NCBI GenBank assembly: GCA_023428695.1
Contig: JAEYWY010000034.1
Location: forward strand, 124,001 to 188,000
DNA: 64,000 nt
Reading direction: 5' to 3'
From: Bacteroidota bacterium
GTDB taxonomy: Bacteria; Bacteroidota; Bacteroidia; Cytophagales; Cyclobacteriaceae
Numbering within the stretch: position 1 is the stretch's first letter; each line of letters begins with the position of its first letter. Position numbers and translations under genes: made by a program. Below, piece by piece: positions 52,093-61,073 of this stretch. The notes under the pieces were generated by a model. The model was not told the origin of the DNA. It ran no database searches and worked only from the letters and a program-made list of their open reading frames with translations.

Positions 52093-53384
52093 ATTCGGTC
52101 ATACGGAATTTCTGATTTGTGCGGATCCACCCTCGGATAGTTGAGCACGCGTTCGAGTTCTGCTTCCAGTTCGGGTGTAAGGAAGTGTTCGATGGTGTCA
52201 GCATCGTCGTGGACGTGGTCGGGTGCGATGTGCAGCTTCGTCGTCAGATAAAGCTCCCACAGGCGATGCACACGTACCACGCGTTGCGCCTTGGCCAGGC
52301 CTTCCTCGGTTAACTCCCAGGTGTTACCGGCGTTCGACACATAACCCTGCCGTTTTAGTCGCTTGAGGATTTTGTGTAACCGGGCCGGCTCCATGCTGCG
52401 GCGCGTTTGTATTTCCTCGGGCAACCGTTGCGTGCGAAACTCGCGGGATTCTTCGCCAAGCTGATAAAATGCCTTGAGAATATTCTCTTCGTTGATCGTT
52501 CGTCTGAATGTACGCTGCCGTAACATCCGGCTGATAACTCCGCGGTTAGGAGCAAGAAAGAATGAAACAAATGCGATGAACGAGATCACGATAACGATCC
52601 ATGGACCCGTTGGCATAGCAGGAGCAACATAAGAAATGTATGCTCCGGACACACCGCTGATGGCTCCGAAGACACTGGCGAGCACAATCATTGTGCGAAT
52701 ATTGTGGGTCCAGAACCGCGCTGCAGCAGCTGGCGTTATCAGTATCGCGGCCATGAGTACAACACCCACGGCCTGGATTCCGATGACTACCGCAAGGACT
52801 ATCAAAGATGTCAATATGGTTTGAATCAGCTGGACGGGCAACCCGATCGCCTGGGCAAAGTTCTTATCGAATGCGATCAGTGTGAATTCCTTGAATAACA
52901 ATACGACCAGCACAACAAGGATGATCGCCACCGTCGAGAATACCATGAGGTCCTGACCAACCATCGAGGCAGCTTGTCCGAAGAGGAAGTGATCGAGTCC
53001 GCTTTGGGTCGCATTACCGGATTTCTGTATGACAGTCAGCATAAAGATTCCGATACCAAAGAACACGGAGAGTACAAGTCCGATGGCGGTGTCTTCCTTG
53101 ATACGTGACCGGCGTGTGATGAGGTCAACAATGTATGTGGACAGCCAACCCGTCGCAAAGGCGCCGATTACCAGGTAAAATGGGTTGCGCGTGCCGGTGA
53201 GGATAAACGCGAGGCATATTCCCGGAAGGACGGCGTGCGAAATTGCGTCGCCTATCAATGCCTTTTTGTTCAGGAATGAAAAGCACCCCACCAGTGCGGA
53301 TGTGGCTGTCAGAAGTATGACACCCAGTACAACGTACCGGATATTGGGATCCTGAAGTGACAAAAATTCGATGAGCGAACTCAT
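52089..53384 (-). CDS. Metal ABC transporter permease fused to a DtxR/MntR-like domain
   Basis: A 431-residue protein. Residues 1 to about 285 are an ABC-3 permease (TSALVGCFSFLNKKALIGDAISHAVLPGICLAF; GIQAVGVVLMAAILITPAAAARFW). Residues about 295-431 form a cytoplasmic part with a winged helix (LPEEIQTRRSMEPARLHKILKRLKRQGYVSNAGNTWELTEEG) and DtxR-type metal-binding/dimerisation sequence (RVVRVHRLWELYLTTKLHIAPDHVHDDADTIEHFLTPELEAEL). It may sense internal metal and gate transport or bind DNA at the membrane. Similar fusions exist in other genomes. Overlaps both neighbours by ATGA. Confidence 0.9.
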   Translation of the reverse strand: MSSLIEFLSLQDPNIRYVVLGVILLTATSALVGCFSFLNKKALIGDAISHAVLPGICLAFILTGTRNPFYLVIGAFATGWLSTYIVDLITRRSRIKEDTAIGLVLSVFFGIGIFMLTVIQKSGNATQSGLDHFLFGQAASMVGQDLMVFSTVAIILVVLVVLLFKEFTLIAFDKNFAQAIGLPVQLIQTILTSLIVLAVVIGIQAVGVVLMAAILITPAAAARFWTHNIRTMIVLASVFGAISGVSGAYISYVAPAMPTGPWIVIVISFIAFVSFFLAPNRGVISRMLRQRTFRRTINEENILKAFYQLGEESREFRTQRLPEEIQTRRSMEPARLHKILKRLKRQGYVSNAGNTWELTEEGLAKAQRVVRVHRLWELYLTTKLHIAPDHVHDDADTIEHFLTPELEAELERVLNYPRVDPHKSEIPYDRM

Positions 53385-54202
53385 ACCTGCTGCTTTTTGG
53401 TTGCTTCCTCGCGATTGGGAAAGTTCTCCCGACGGAACAGATCCGCCACGTCGGCAAGCAGTGTGAGTTTTCCACCGTACGCCTCCTGAAGTTTTGCGCT
53501 GGTAAATGCTTCTTCCGTCGGACCACAGGCAATCAGTCGCGTGTTGAGCATAATTACCCAGTCGAAGTAGTCCGTTACGGATTGCAGGTCGTGATGAACT
53601 ACGACCACGGTCTTACCCGCGGCAGTCATGCTCCTCAATATGTCTATAATCGCGCTTTCAGTGGCAGCGTCTACACCGGCGAAGGGTTCATCGAGGAAGT
53701 AAGTGTCGGCCTGTTGGGCGAGTGCCCGCGCAAGAAACGTTCGTTGTTGTTGTCCACCGGAGAGTTGTGAAATCTGGCGGTTGATAAATTGCTCCATGCC
53801 AACTTTCCGAAGGCAATCAAGCGCAACATCGCGATCCGCCTTCCGTGGACGTTTGAACAAACCAAGTTTGCCATACCTGCCCATCAACACTACATCCAGA
53901 ACCGATGCCGGGAAATCCCAGTCAACACTTTCACGTTGCGGCACATAACTTATCCGGTTGCGAACGGCGTCAATTGGTTCATCAAACAACTTCACGTAAC
54001 CACTGCTTAACGGCAGCAACCCCATGATCGACTTGATAAGCGTAGACTTTCCAGCACCGTTTGGACCAATGATCCCGACAAGTTTACCCTGCGGTACAGT
54101 CAGGTCAATGTTCCACAACACGGGTTTGCGGTCGAACGCGACTGTCAGGTCGTGAATTTCAAATGCGGGCGGAGTAACTATTTTTGTTTCCATAAAACTC
54201 AT
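53381..54202 (-). CDS. Metal ABC transporter ATP-binding protein
   Basis: A 273-residue ATPase with Walker A GPNGAGKST, signature LSGGQQQRTFLARAL, Walker B TYFLDEPFAGVD and switch His in VVVHHD. It is close to MntB/ZnuC/TroB proteins (YVPQRESVDWDFPASVLDVVLMGRYG is typical). The start ATG at 54202 overlaps the TonB receptor stop as ATGA. It energises uptake through the two permeases downstream. Confidence 0.95.
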   Translation of the reverse strand: MSFMETKIVTPPAFEIHDLTVAFDRKPVLWNIDLTVPQGKLVGIIGPNGAGKSTLIKSIMGLLPLSSGYVKLFDEPIDAVRNRISYVPQRESVDWDFPASVLDVVLMGRYGKLGLFKRPRKADRDVALDCLRKVGMEQFINRQISQLSGGQQQRTFLARALAQQADTYFLDEPFAGVDAATESAIIDILRSMTAAGKTVVVVHHDLQSVTDYFDWVIMLNTRLIACGPTEEAFTSAKLQEAYGGKLTLLADVADLFRRENFPNREEATKKQQV

Positions 54203-56427
54203 TGAAAAGTGTATCGGACACCAACGAACCCCTTCAGTCCCTGTACGGGCGCATAGTTGTACGTTGTGTCAAAGCCTTCGCTAAACGGCGCCTGCGGATT
54301 AAGCAAAGGATCATCCGGAATAAAGTTCAGGATGTTCTTTGCACCGCCATAAAGCTCAAGGCCGTTGTCAAATATTTTGCTTACCTGGATGTTCACGAGC
54401 GAAAACCATGGGGAACGATCGCGGCGCGTATCGCCAAATTGTCGTTGTACAGGCAGCGCCATCGGGCCGTTTGTTTTTCCCGTGAGGTCGATGGTTACTC
54501 CCGGACGAATGAAAGAGTAGCTGAGAGACCACGTGCCCGAAAACGAAGGCGCAAAAAGCTGAGCGACCTTCTGCTTCCGGCCGTTGTTATCCGGTTCAAC
54601 CTGGTACACATCCATCAATGTAACGCCACCGATGAATTTCAGATTCGAAAGCAATGTTACTTCGGTATTTAGCGTAACCCCCTTTGAAATGGCGTGACCG
54701 TCGAGGTTCGCGTAAATGATCTTGTCAGGTTCGCTGATAAAATCACCGACGATCTTGTTTGTGAAGTACGTGTAGAACAGGCTGGCGTCGACGTGAAAGA
54801 AACCGGATTTCCCCGCTTTCATGATAGCGTAGTTCAGGTTAACATTCCAGCTTTGCTCGGGCTTTAATTCTTCCTGGATAACAACGTCCCGTGAACCGGT
54901 AAGTGCTGCATGATCTTCGGTAAAGAGATTCACAACACGGAAGCCATTTCCGCCACTAAGGCGCAACGTGTGATCTTTTGCAGGATGAATTTTCACGCTG
55001 AGCCTCGGCGAAAAGATGCTGCCGTGTTCATTGTGGTTGTCGTAACGAAGTCCGCCGAGAAAAGCAAAGGTTTCGCTATTCTTGTACTCATCCTGTATGA
55101 ATATCCCCGGAAGGGTAGTAGTGGCGGGTTCGTTGCGGCCCTCGCGCATTGTCCCGGATGTGTTGTCGTCATATCGCACGACGCGGAACGGAACACCTGC
55201 GAGTAAATCGTGCTTGCCGAAGGTTCGTTGCCAGCGAAGTTGGGTGAACATGACGTGTTGGTCCGCCTGATAACTAGTCGTGCCGTAGTACGAGTCCTGC
55301 AAGTGATAGTTGTACGAATAATCAACGGTAAGACTGCCAGTCTTCACGGGCAGGCCGTAGTTTCCAATCAACTCAAAGCGGTTTGTGTATATCGATTCGC
55401 CATACAACTGATCGCTTCCGCGGTGGGCGCGTGTCCATTGGAGTTCGCCGCCCCAACGGTCCTCATAGACGTAACGCAATGCCACAGAAGCAGGCAGTTT
55501 CGATGTCCGTGTGAAATCCCATTTGCTGAACACCGAAATCCGATCCTGGAGGGTGACATCCGTGAAGTTGTCTTTGTTGATATCAAGGACGTTTCCGTAT
55601 TTAAAATAGTTGATGCCGAGCAATCCGGATATCGCGCGCGTCCGCATCGTTGCCGAAAGGTCGGTGTTAAACTCACCAACGGACGTGCCTGAAACATCAG
55701 CGCGGAATGCAGGCGAAGTTGCGGGATCTTTTGTGATGATGTTGATGAGTCCGCCAACGGCTTCGGATCCGTACAACGTAGACGCCGGGCCTTTAACGAC
55801 TTCAATACGTTTTACCATGCTGTTTGGAATTCCGGACAAACCATAGACCGTCGCGAGGCTGCTCACAACAGGCATGCCGTCGATCAACAACATTGTGTAC
55901 GGACCTTCCATACCGTTGATGTGAATATCACCGGTATTACAGACGCTGCAGTTCAGCTGTGGCTGGACGCCATTAACCATGCCCAATGCTTCGAAGATGC
56001 TTGGCGTGGGATTCTTTTGGAACAACGCCGGCGAATATATCTCCACAGGAATCGGCGAACTCATGCGGGTCACCTCTTTCATCGTTCCGGATACAACGAC
56101 GACTTCTTCAAGAGACTTTGAATCGGGAGCCAGGTAAAACGAATGTGCCTCGCGGTCACGTGATAAGGCAACGGTATCGGTTTGATATCCGACGTAAGAC
56201 AAAATCAACGAGACATTGTTACTGTTACCCGCGTCGATAGTGAACCTGCCATTGATGTCAGTTGTCGTGCCATTACCTGTACCAATAACCTGTACGTTGC
56301 AGTAGGGTAGAGGCTGGCGCGTTTCCGCATCACGCACCGCACCCTGCACAATGTTCTGCGCTGCCGCTGTGAATGGCATCGCCAGCATCATCAGGAGAAA
56401 TACCCGGTGCAGGTTTGTGGTTTTCAT
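54199..56427 (-). CDS. TonB-dependent receptor of the metal-uptake operon
   Basis: A 742-residue outer-membrane receptor. Signal peptide, then a carboxypeptidase-regulatory-like domain (GAVRDAETRQPLPYCNVQVIGTGNGTTTDINGRFTI), plug domain (GTMKEVTRMSSPIPVEIYS; GDIHINGMEGPYTMLLIDGMPVVSSLATVYG; RIEVVKGPASTLYGSEAVGGLINIIT) and beta-barrel to GLKGFVGVRYTFQ. The plug contains CSVC (NCSVCNTGD), which may be a metal or disulfide site. Its overlaps with the binding-protein and ATPase genes place it inside a Mn/Zn operon, so transport of that metal or a chelate across the outer membrane is the obvious role. Confidence 0.93.
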   Translation of the reverse strand: MKTTNLHRVFLLMMLAMPFTAAAQNIVQGAVRDAETRQPLPYCNVQVIGTGNGTTTDINGRFTIDAGNSNNVSLILSYVGYQTDTVALSRDREAHSFYLAPDSKSLEEVVVVSGTMKEVTRMSSPIPVEIYSPALFQKNPTPSIFEALGMVNGVQPQLNCSVCNTGDIHINGMEGPYTMLLIDGMPVVSSLATVYGLSGIPNSMVKRIEVVKGPASTLYGSEAVGGLINIITKDPATSPAFRADVSGTSVGEFNTDLSATMRTRAISGLLGINYFKYGNVLDINKDNFTDVTLQDRISVFSKWDFTRTSKLPASVALRYVYEDRWGGELQWTRAHRGSDQLYGESIYTNRFELIGNYGLPVKTGSLTVDYSYNYHLQDSYYGTTSYQADQHVMFTQLRWQRTFGKHDLLAGVPFRVVRYDDNTSGTMREGRNEPATTTLPGIFIQDEYKNSETFAFLGGLRYDNHNEHGSIFSPRLSVKIHPAKDHTLRLSGGNGFRVVNLFTEDHAALTGSRDVVIQEELKPEQSWNVNLNYAIMKAGKSGFFHVDASLFYTYFTNKIVGDFISEPDKIIYANLDGHAISKGVTLNTEVTLLSNLKFIGGVTLMDVYQVEPDNNGRKQKVAQLFAPSFSGTWSLSYSFIRPGVTIDLTGKTNGPMALPVQRQFGDTRRDRSPWFSLVNIQVSKIFDNGLELYGGAKNILNFIPDDPLLNPQAPFSEGFDTTYNYAPVQGLKGFVGVRYTFQ

Positions 56428-57347
56428 TTTAGCGAAGTGACGATTGTGTTTATGTTAGCATTGAACATTCCGACATAAGTTCCTGCGCCCGACTCCGGGG
56501 ATCCGAGTGCGTCTGAATACAGGCTTCCGCCGATGACAACATTCCAGCCCTTGTTACTACAGCCTTCCATTATGGCGCGGATCGATCGCTCCGAAACGGA
56601 GGTCTCGACGAATATGGCTTTGATGCGTCGCTTTATAATATAGTCAACAAGGGTTGTTACGTCTCGCAAGCCGAACTCTGCAACGGTGGAGATACCCTGG
56701 AGCCCGCGTACTTCGATATTGTACGCATCGCCAAAATATCCGAAAGCGTCGTGAGCCGTAATCAATACGCGTTGTGATGCCGGTATCGAAAGGACTGCCG
56801 CCCTTACTGCCCTGTCCAGCGAATCGAGACTTCGTTGATACTTCCTATAGTTCCGTTCGTAATATGCGGCATTGGCAGAATCGGCTTTCTGCAATTCCTG
56901 TTTAACGGTGGCGGCAACGTATTGCCAGAGTGTAACATCGAACCAGATATGCGGATCGTGCGCGGTGACGCCGGTGCCGACTTTTCTTAACAAGTATTCA
57001 GGAATGTCACGTGTTACGGCGACAACGTTTTTCGACGAACCGGTCTTTTCGAAAACGCTGCCCATTTTTCCTTCAAGGTGAAGTCCATTGTAAAACAGGA
57101 TGTCCGCCGCGGAGATTTTTCTGACGTCACCGTGACTCGCCTTGTACAGATGGGGATCGACTCCCGGTCCCATGAGGGCCACTACCTCGACAGCGGTGTC
57201 CCCGATGTTGCGCACCACATCGGCAATTAAACCCGTTGTGGTTACAACGTTAAGCTTATGCGGATTTCGTGCCGAAGGTGAATCGCATGAAAGGAGCATG
57301 CTTACCAGCAGAACCGTTATCAATATGTATTTCACCCTCGTTTTCAT
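56424..57347 (-). CDS. Metal ABC transporter substrate-binding lipoprotein (TroA/ZnuA-like)
   Basis: A 307-residue protein with lipoprotein signal (VSMLLSCDSP, Cys21). Cluster A-I binding protein: PGVDPHLYKASHGD (His66), AHDPHIWFDVTLW (His133), ITAHDAFGYFG (His198) and SLYSDALG (Asp278). This His-His-His-Asp set matches the TroA/ZnuA ligand pattern, so Zn or Mn is favoured over the Glu-containing Mn-only type. It accepts the metal in the periplasm and delivers it to the two permeases. Overlaps the receptor start by four bases and follows the regulator by one. Confidence 0.93.
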   Translation of the reverse strand: MKTRVKYILITVLLVSMLLSCDSPSARNPHKLNVVTTTGLIADVVRNIGDTAVEVVALMGPGVDPHLYKASHGDVRKISAADILFYNGLHLEGKMGSVFEKTGSSKNVVAVTRDIPEYLLRKVGTGVTAHDPHIWFDVTLWQYVAATVKQELQKADSANAAYYERNYRKYQRSLDSLDRAVRAAVLSIPASQRVLITAHDAFGYFGDAYNIEVRGLQGISTVAEFGLRDVTTLVDYIIKRRIKAIFVETSVSERSIRAIMEGCSNKGWNVVIGGSLYSDALGSPESGAGTYVGMFNANINTIVTSLK

Positions 57348-57348
57348 A

Positions 57349-58011
57349 TTACTCGTTCACCATCAGATTTTCGGCCGCGTCCCGCGAAACGAACACTTTC
57401 TTCTTTCCGTCAAGCATGATTTCCAGGGAGCCGTCAAACTCAATCTTCTCCAGTACAGTAACGGCTGCGCCTATGTAGACACCGATCTTACTCAGGTATT
57501 GAAGGAATGATGGTGACCCGTTTGTCACGGACCGGATATACGCCTTGTGCCGTGGTTCAACCTGCGCGAGCGGTACGTGTTTTTCTTCCTGGATCTTGCC
57601 GTTCTTGTCGGGGATAGGATGACCGTGCGGATCCACCGAAGGATGTCCCAGGAAGGAGTCGAGTTTTTCAATCAACAGGTTTGACTGAATGTGCTCCAGC
57701 TGCTCAGCGACTTCGTGTACTTCATCCCAGCTAAAGTTGAGCTTTTCAACGAGGAATGTTTCCCACAAGCGGTGTTTCCTGACCACCATCAACGCGGCTG
57801 ATTTGCCTTGCCGGGTGATCTTCACGCCATAATATCGCTCGTAAGAGATCAGGTTTTTGTTCGACAGCTTTTTGACCATGTCGGTGACGGAAGCTGCTTT
57901 TGTGTTCAGCGTTTCCGCGATCGCATTGGTGAGCACGGCCTTGCTCCCGCCTTCGGACAGCCGGTAGATGGCCTTGAGGTAGTTTTCTTCTGTAAAGCTG
58001 AGCATCATCAA
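57349..58011 (-). CDS. DtxR/MntR-family metal-dependent regulator
   Basis: A 220-residue protein with N-terminal winged helix (LSFTEENYLKAIYRLSEGG, TKAASVTDMVKKLSNKNLISYERYYGVKITRQG), then metal-binding/dimerisation domain (VVRKHRLWETFLVEKLNFSWDEVHEVAEQLEHIQS, HPSVDPHGHPIPD) and a C-terminal FeoA/SH3-like domain. Full-length DtxR type. It heads the metal operon and probably controls it through the palindrome at 58038-58053. Exact start could be Met1 or Met3. Confidence 0.94.
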   Translation of the reverse strand: MMMLSFTEENYLKAIYRLSEGGSKAVLTNAIAETLNTKAASVTDMVKKLSNKNLISYERYYGVKITRQGKSAALMVVRKHRLWETFLVEKLNFSWDEVHEVAEQLEHIQSNLLIEKLDSFLGHPSVDPHGHPIPDKNGKIQEEKHVPLAQVEPRHKAYIRSVTNGSPSFLQYLSKIGVYIGAAVTVLEKIEFDGSLEIMLDGKKKVFVSRDAAENLMVNE

Positions 58012-58025
58012 TAAATTACGCTTTA

Positions 58026-58053
58026 CAAAAATAAAAGTTTAGATCGGTCTAAA
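58026..58053 (-). promoter_or_regulatory. Promoter and palindromic operator of the metal operon
   Basis: -7 element TATTTTTG (58026-58033, minus strand) with the perfect palindrome TTTAGA-N4-TCTAAA (58038-58053) lying between the -7 and -33 positions. This is the normal place for a repressor site, just ahead of the DtxR-type gene. A second, shorter palindrome CTTAGACTAAG is at 58082-58092. Confidence 0.65.
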
Positions 58054-58087
58054 AATTTAATTAGGTAAAAAAAATTATTTACTTAGA

Positions 58088-59209
58088 CTAAGCGAACAGC
58101 GAAAGCAGCTTTTTTTCCTCGTTTTCCCACAAAATCGAGCTTTCGGCCGATGGTGCATGCGGCCTGGTCAATATTGCCAGGATAGCCTGAACGTCCGGGT
58201 TGGCGGGGTCAAAAACAACCGGCGTCGTGTATTTATTAAGCAGTTCAACCCAGGGTCCGTGGTCGACAGTAATGATTGACAATCCTCCCGCGAGGTATTC
58301 ATAAAGTTTTGTAGGCCGCGAATTTTGGGTAGCAGGCGTGATCGGATAGGCAATAATGCCGGCGTCGCATTGACGTATGAACTGGATGATCTCTTCGTGA
58401 GGCACCAGGCGGTTTCCGCCGATGATCGTCACGAAGGATAAGCTTCGCGTTTGAGCCTTTAGCTTTTCATATGTTTGCGGGAGCGCACAATACCCGGCAA
58501 TAGTGAGATGTATCCGTGAGTCGGCCTCGTGAAGACGTCGGGCGAGGTCAATTGCGGTAAACACACCAGTGCTTTCATTCAACGTTCCGGAAAATAGCAA
58601 CCTGATTTCATCATCAGGATGGCGTTGACGTGTTCTTTGGATCCGCCGCGATTTGTTTTCGATGACAACTTCCTTTCCGCGCGTGAAACTCAATTCCCGC
58701 TGGTAACCTACCTCCGCCAACAGGAATGTGGTTATGAACGGACAGCAGATCAATTCCTTGAGCCTCACATACGCTGCAATGAAAGGGCGCAGGAGTAACG
58801 GGAATGCATTCGTATGAAGGATGTTTCGGGCATAGTTCTCCTGGACGTCATACATGATTGAGACCCCGGACCCAAAAAGTTTTACGATAAGCGCGGGGAG
58901 TAACAATTCGTGGGTTGTTATGATCAGTGTGTCAGGATGCAGCTTCCTGATCATCGCGCAAATCCGCCAGGGCATCCGTACACGTGTGAGACTGATTCGC
59001 GAGAAGTGCGTTGTGGGATGAAGCGTTACCGCCGACGGTTGGGCTGGCGGTCGCGATGACGGATAGCCGATCACGTGAACTTCAGCTATGGCTGCGAGGC
59101 TCAGCGCGAGTTTTTCGAACATGCGTGTGTCATCAACAGGTTTCAGGACCGAGGCGATGACTATTCTCCTTTTTTTTCTTTCTTGCATGCCGAATTGCGG
59201 GACGCTCAA
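58088..59209 (-). CDS. Glycosyltransferase, GT-B fold (family 4-like)
   Basis: About 373 residues (366 if Met8 at 59188 starts). The first half resembles a GT-B acceptor domain (RIVIASVLKPVDDTRMFEKLALSLAA, LHPDTLIITTHELLLPALIVKL). The second half is a donor domain: DEIRLLFSGTLNESTGVFTAIDLARRLHE, LVPHEEIIQFIRQCDAGIIAY, and RPTKLYEYLAGGLSIITVDHGP, in which the late Glu is the usual nucleotide-sugar contact. Acceptor and donor are unknown; it probably builds a surface glycan. It stands alone beside the metal operon. Confidence 0.87.
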   Translation of the reverse strand: MSVPQFGMQERKKRRIVIASVLKPVDDTRMFEKLALSLAAIAEVHVIGYPSSRPPAQPSAVTLHPTTHFSRISLTRVRMPWRICAMIRKLHPDTLIITTHELLLPALIVKLFGSGVSIMYDVQENYARNILHTNAFPLLLRPFIAAYVRLKELICCPFITTFLLAEVGYQRELSFTRGKEVVIENKSRRIQRTRQRHPDDEIRLLFSGTLNESTGVFTAIDLARRLHEADSRIHLTIAGYCALPQTYEKLKAQTRSLSFVTIIGGNRLVPHEEIIQFIRQCDAGIIAYPITPATQNSRPTKLYEYLAGGLSIITVDHGPWVELLNKYTTPVVFDPANPDVQAILAILTRPHAPSAESSILWENEEKKLLSLFA

Positions 59210-59283
59210 TCCGAAAGTTAATTATTCGCGGACACATTGAGCAGCCACATCAAATGAACCTCTAATTGATACCGAAAACACTT

Positions 59284-60099
59284 ATGACGGATCTGAAAGA
59301 AAAAATCGAAAAAATCTGGAATGAACGTTCACTGCTGCAGGAAGCAGCATCACAGGAAACCATCCGCGCCGTAATTGAAAAGCTCGACAAGGGCGAACTT
59401 CGGGTTGCCGAACCGGTTGCCGACGGCTGGCAGGTAAACGAGTGGGTCAAGAAGGCGGTCATTCTTTACTTTCCGATCCAGCAAATGGAAACCATTGAGG
59501 TGGGACCTTTCGAGTTTCACGACAAGATAAAACTCAAGAATAACTACAAGGTGCTGGGTGTGAGGGTTGTGCCGCATGCGATCGCCCGTTACGGATCGTA
59601 CCTCAGCAAGGGCGTGATCATGATGCCGTCATACGTGAATATCGGTGCCTATGTAGAGGAAGGCACAATGGTAGACACCTGGGCGACGGTCGGCAGTTGC
59701 GCCCAAATCGGCAAGAACGTCCACCTAAGCGGCGGTGTTGGAATTGGCGGCGTACTGGAACCTGTGCAGGCGGCACCCGTTATAATCGAAGACAACGTGT
59801 TTGTGGGATCGCGTTGTATCGTGGTTGAAGGCGTACGTGTCGGTCGTGAAGCCGTCCTGGGTGCCAATGTGGTACTCACCGCGAGCTCGAGAATCATTGA
59901 TGTAACCGGTTCTGAACCCAAAGAGTACAAAGGCTATGTTCCGGAACGATCCGTCGTCATTCCGGGTTCTTATCCCAAGAAGTTTCCCGCTGGCGAGTAC
60001 CATGTACCGTGTGCGCTGATCATCGGAACCCGAAAGGAAAGCACGGACAAGAAGACATCGCTGAACGACGCGTTGCGAGACAACAGTGTCTCTGTCTGA
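59284..60099 (+). CDS. dapD: Tetrahydrodipicolinate N-succinyltransferase
   Basis: About 271 residues from ATG 59284 (MTDLKEKIEKIWNERSLLQE), preferred over 59266 because it matches the family start. DapD has an N-terminal helical part and a left-handed beta-helix of hexapeptide repeats (GVIMMPSYVNIGAYVEEGTMVDTWATVGSCAQIGKNVHLSGGVGIGGVLEP, VFVGSRCIVVEGVRVGREAVLGANVVLT). It transfers succinyl from succinyl-CoA to tetrahydrodipicolinate in lysine and diaminopimelate synthesis, as a cytoplasmic trimer. Length is normal. Confidence 0.96.
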   Translation: MTDLKEKIEKIWNERSLLQEAASQETIRAVIEKLDKGELRVAEPVADGWQVNEWVKKAVILYFPIQQMETIEVGPFEFHDKIKLKNNYKVLGVRVVPHAIARYGSYLSKGVIMMPSYVNIGAYVEEGTMVDTWATVGSCAQIGKNVHLSGGVGIGGVLEPVQAAPVIIEDNVFVGSRCIVVEGVRVGREAVLGANVVLTASSRIIDVTGSEPKEYKGYVPERSVVIPGSYPKKFPAGEYHVPCALIIGTRKESTDKKTSLNDALRDNSVSV

Positions 60100-60258
60100 G
60101 ACCTTTGATTCGCCGTTTTTTTGTTTTTCGCGGCACTGAATCGTTCCGATTGGGAGAATTTCTTACTTGCCAAATCGTTCCTTTGGAGTGGCACAGCGTT
60201 TGAATTCATCAAGCGATAATATTCCCAAACGGCAGAATTTGTAACTTTAGGTGCTGTT

Positions 60259-61071
60259 ATGAAGAAGTCTCTTTACGGTCTGATTCTTATTCCATTATTG
60301 TGCGGGTTTTCACAGGAGTTGCTCGAGCTCTTTCCTGCGGTCCGCAACGACAGCTTTCAGCGTGGAGAGGTTATCAACTTCAAGATGACGTATGGATTCT
60401 TTACCGTTGGCAAGGGTAGTGCGCGCATACATCCTGAATATCACAAGGTAAATGACCGGTATTGTTTCAAGGTTGACGTAACCGGAAAAACTGTCGGTAT
60501 GGTTGACTGGGTAGCCGATGTGGATGATAAATGGGGAGCGTATATAGATACTGCCGCACTGGTTCCCCATCAATTCTATCGCAAGATCCGTGAGGGCCGT
60601 TATCGCAAGGATGAATGGACCAACTTTGACCATGAGGCCGGAAAGATTGAAGTGCAGACTATTGGGCGGGATGGCAAAATGAAGGATCCGAAGTATTACG
60701 ATGCGCCGCCAAATGTGCGTGACATGATAGGAGGGTTTCTCTACCTGAGGATCATGGATTTCTCCGGCCTGAAAGTCAACGATACAGTTGCTATGAGCGG
60801 CTTTTTCGAAGACGAGTTCTATAAATTCAAAATCGTTTATAAGGGCAAGGAAACTGTTAAGCTCAAGATCGGTAAAGTGCGCGCGCTGGTGTTCGAACCG
60901 GTTATGCCCAAAAACAAACTCTTCGATGGAGAAAACTCGGTACGTGCTTACTTCTCGGACGACAGGAACCGCATTCCGCTTAAGATCGATGCTAAAATGT
61001 TTATCGGATCAGCTGGCGTGGAACTAACCAGCTATTCGGGATTGAAACATCCGCTCAACAAAGTCAAGTGA
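60259..61071 (+). CDS. DUF3108-type exported protein
   Basis: A 270-residue protein with signal peptide MKKSLYGLILIPLLCGFSQ. Beta-rich DUF3108 pattern: RGEVINFKMTYGFFTVGKGSARI, RYCFKVDVTGKTVGMVDWVADVDDKWGAYID, PHQFYRKIREGRYRKDEWTNFDHEAGKI, and FSDDRNRIPLKIDAKMFIGSAGVELTSY. Probably periplasmic or outer-membrane associated; function unknown in this family. It follows dapD by 159 bases on the same strand and converges on the response regulator. Confidence 0.85.
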   Translation: MKKSLYGLILIPLLCGFSQELLELFPAVRNDSFQRGEVINFKMTYGFFTVGKGSARIHPEYHKVNDRYCFKVDVTGKTVGMVDWVADVDDKWGAYIDTAALVPHQFYRKIREGRYRKDEWTNFDHEAGKIEVQTIGRDGKMKDPKYYDAPPNVRDMIGGFLYLRIMDFSGLKVNDTVAMSGFFEDEFYKFKIVYKGKETVKLKIGKVRALVFEPVMPKNKLFDGENSVRAYFSDDRNRIPLKIDAKMFIGSAGVELTSYSGLKHPLNKVK

Positions 61072-61073
61072 GT

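Noticed and set aside
58082..58092. CTTAGACTAAG as a second full DtxR operator
   Set aside because: It overlaps the end of the glycosyltransferase gene and differs in spacing from the main palindrome, so it is mentioned but not called separately.
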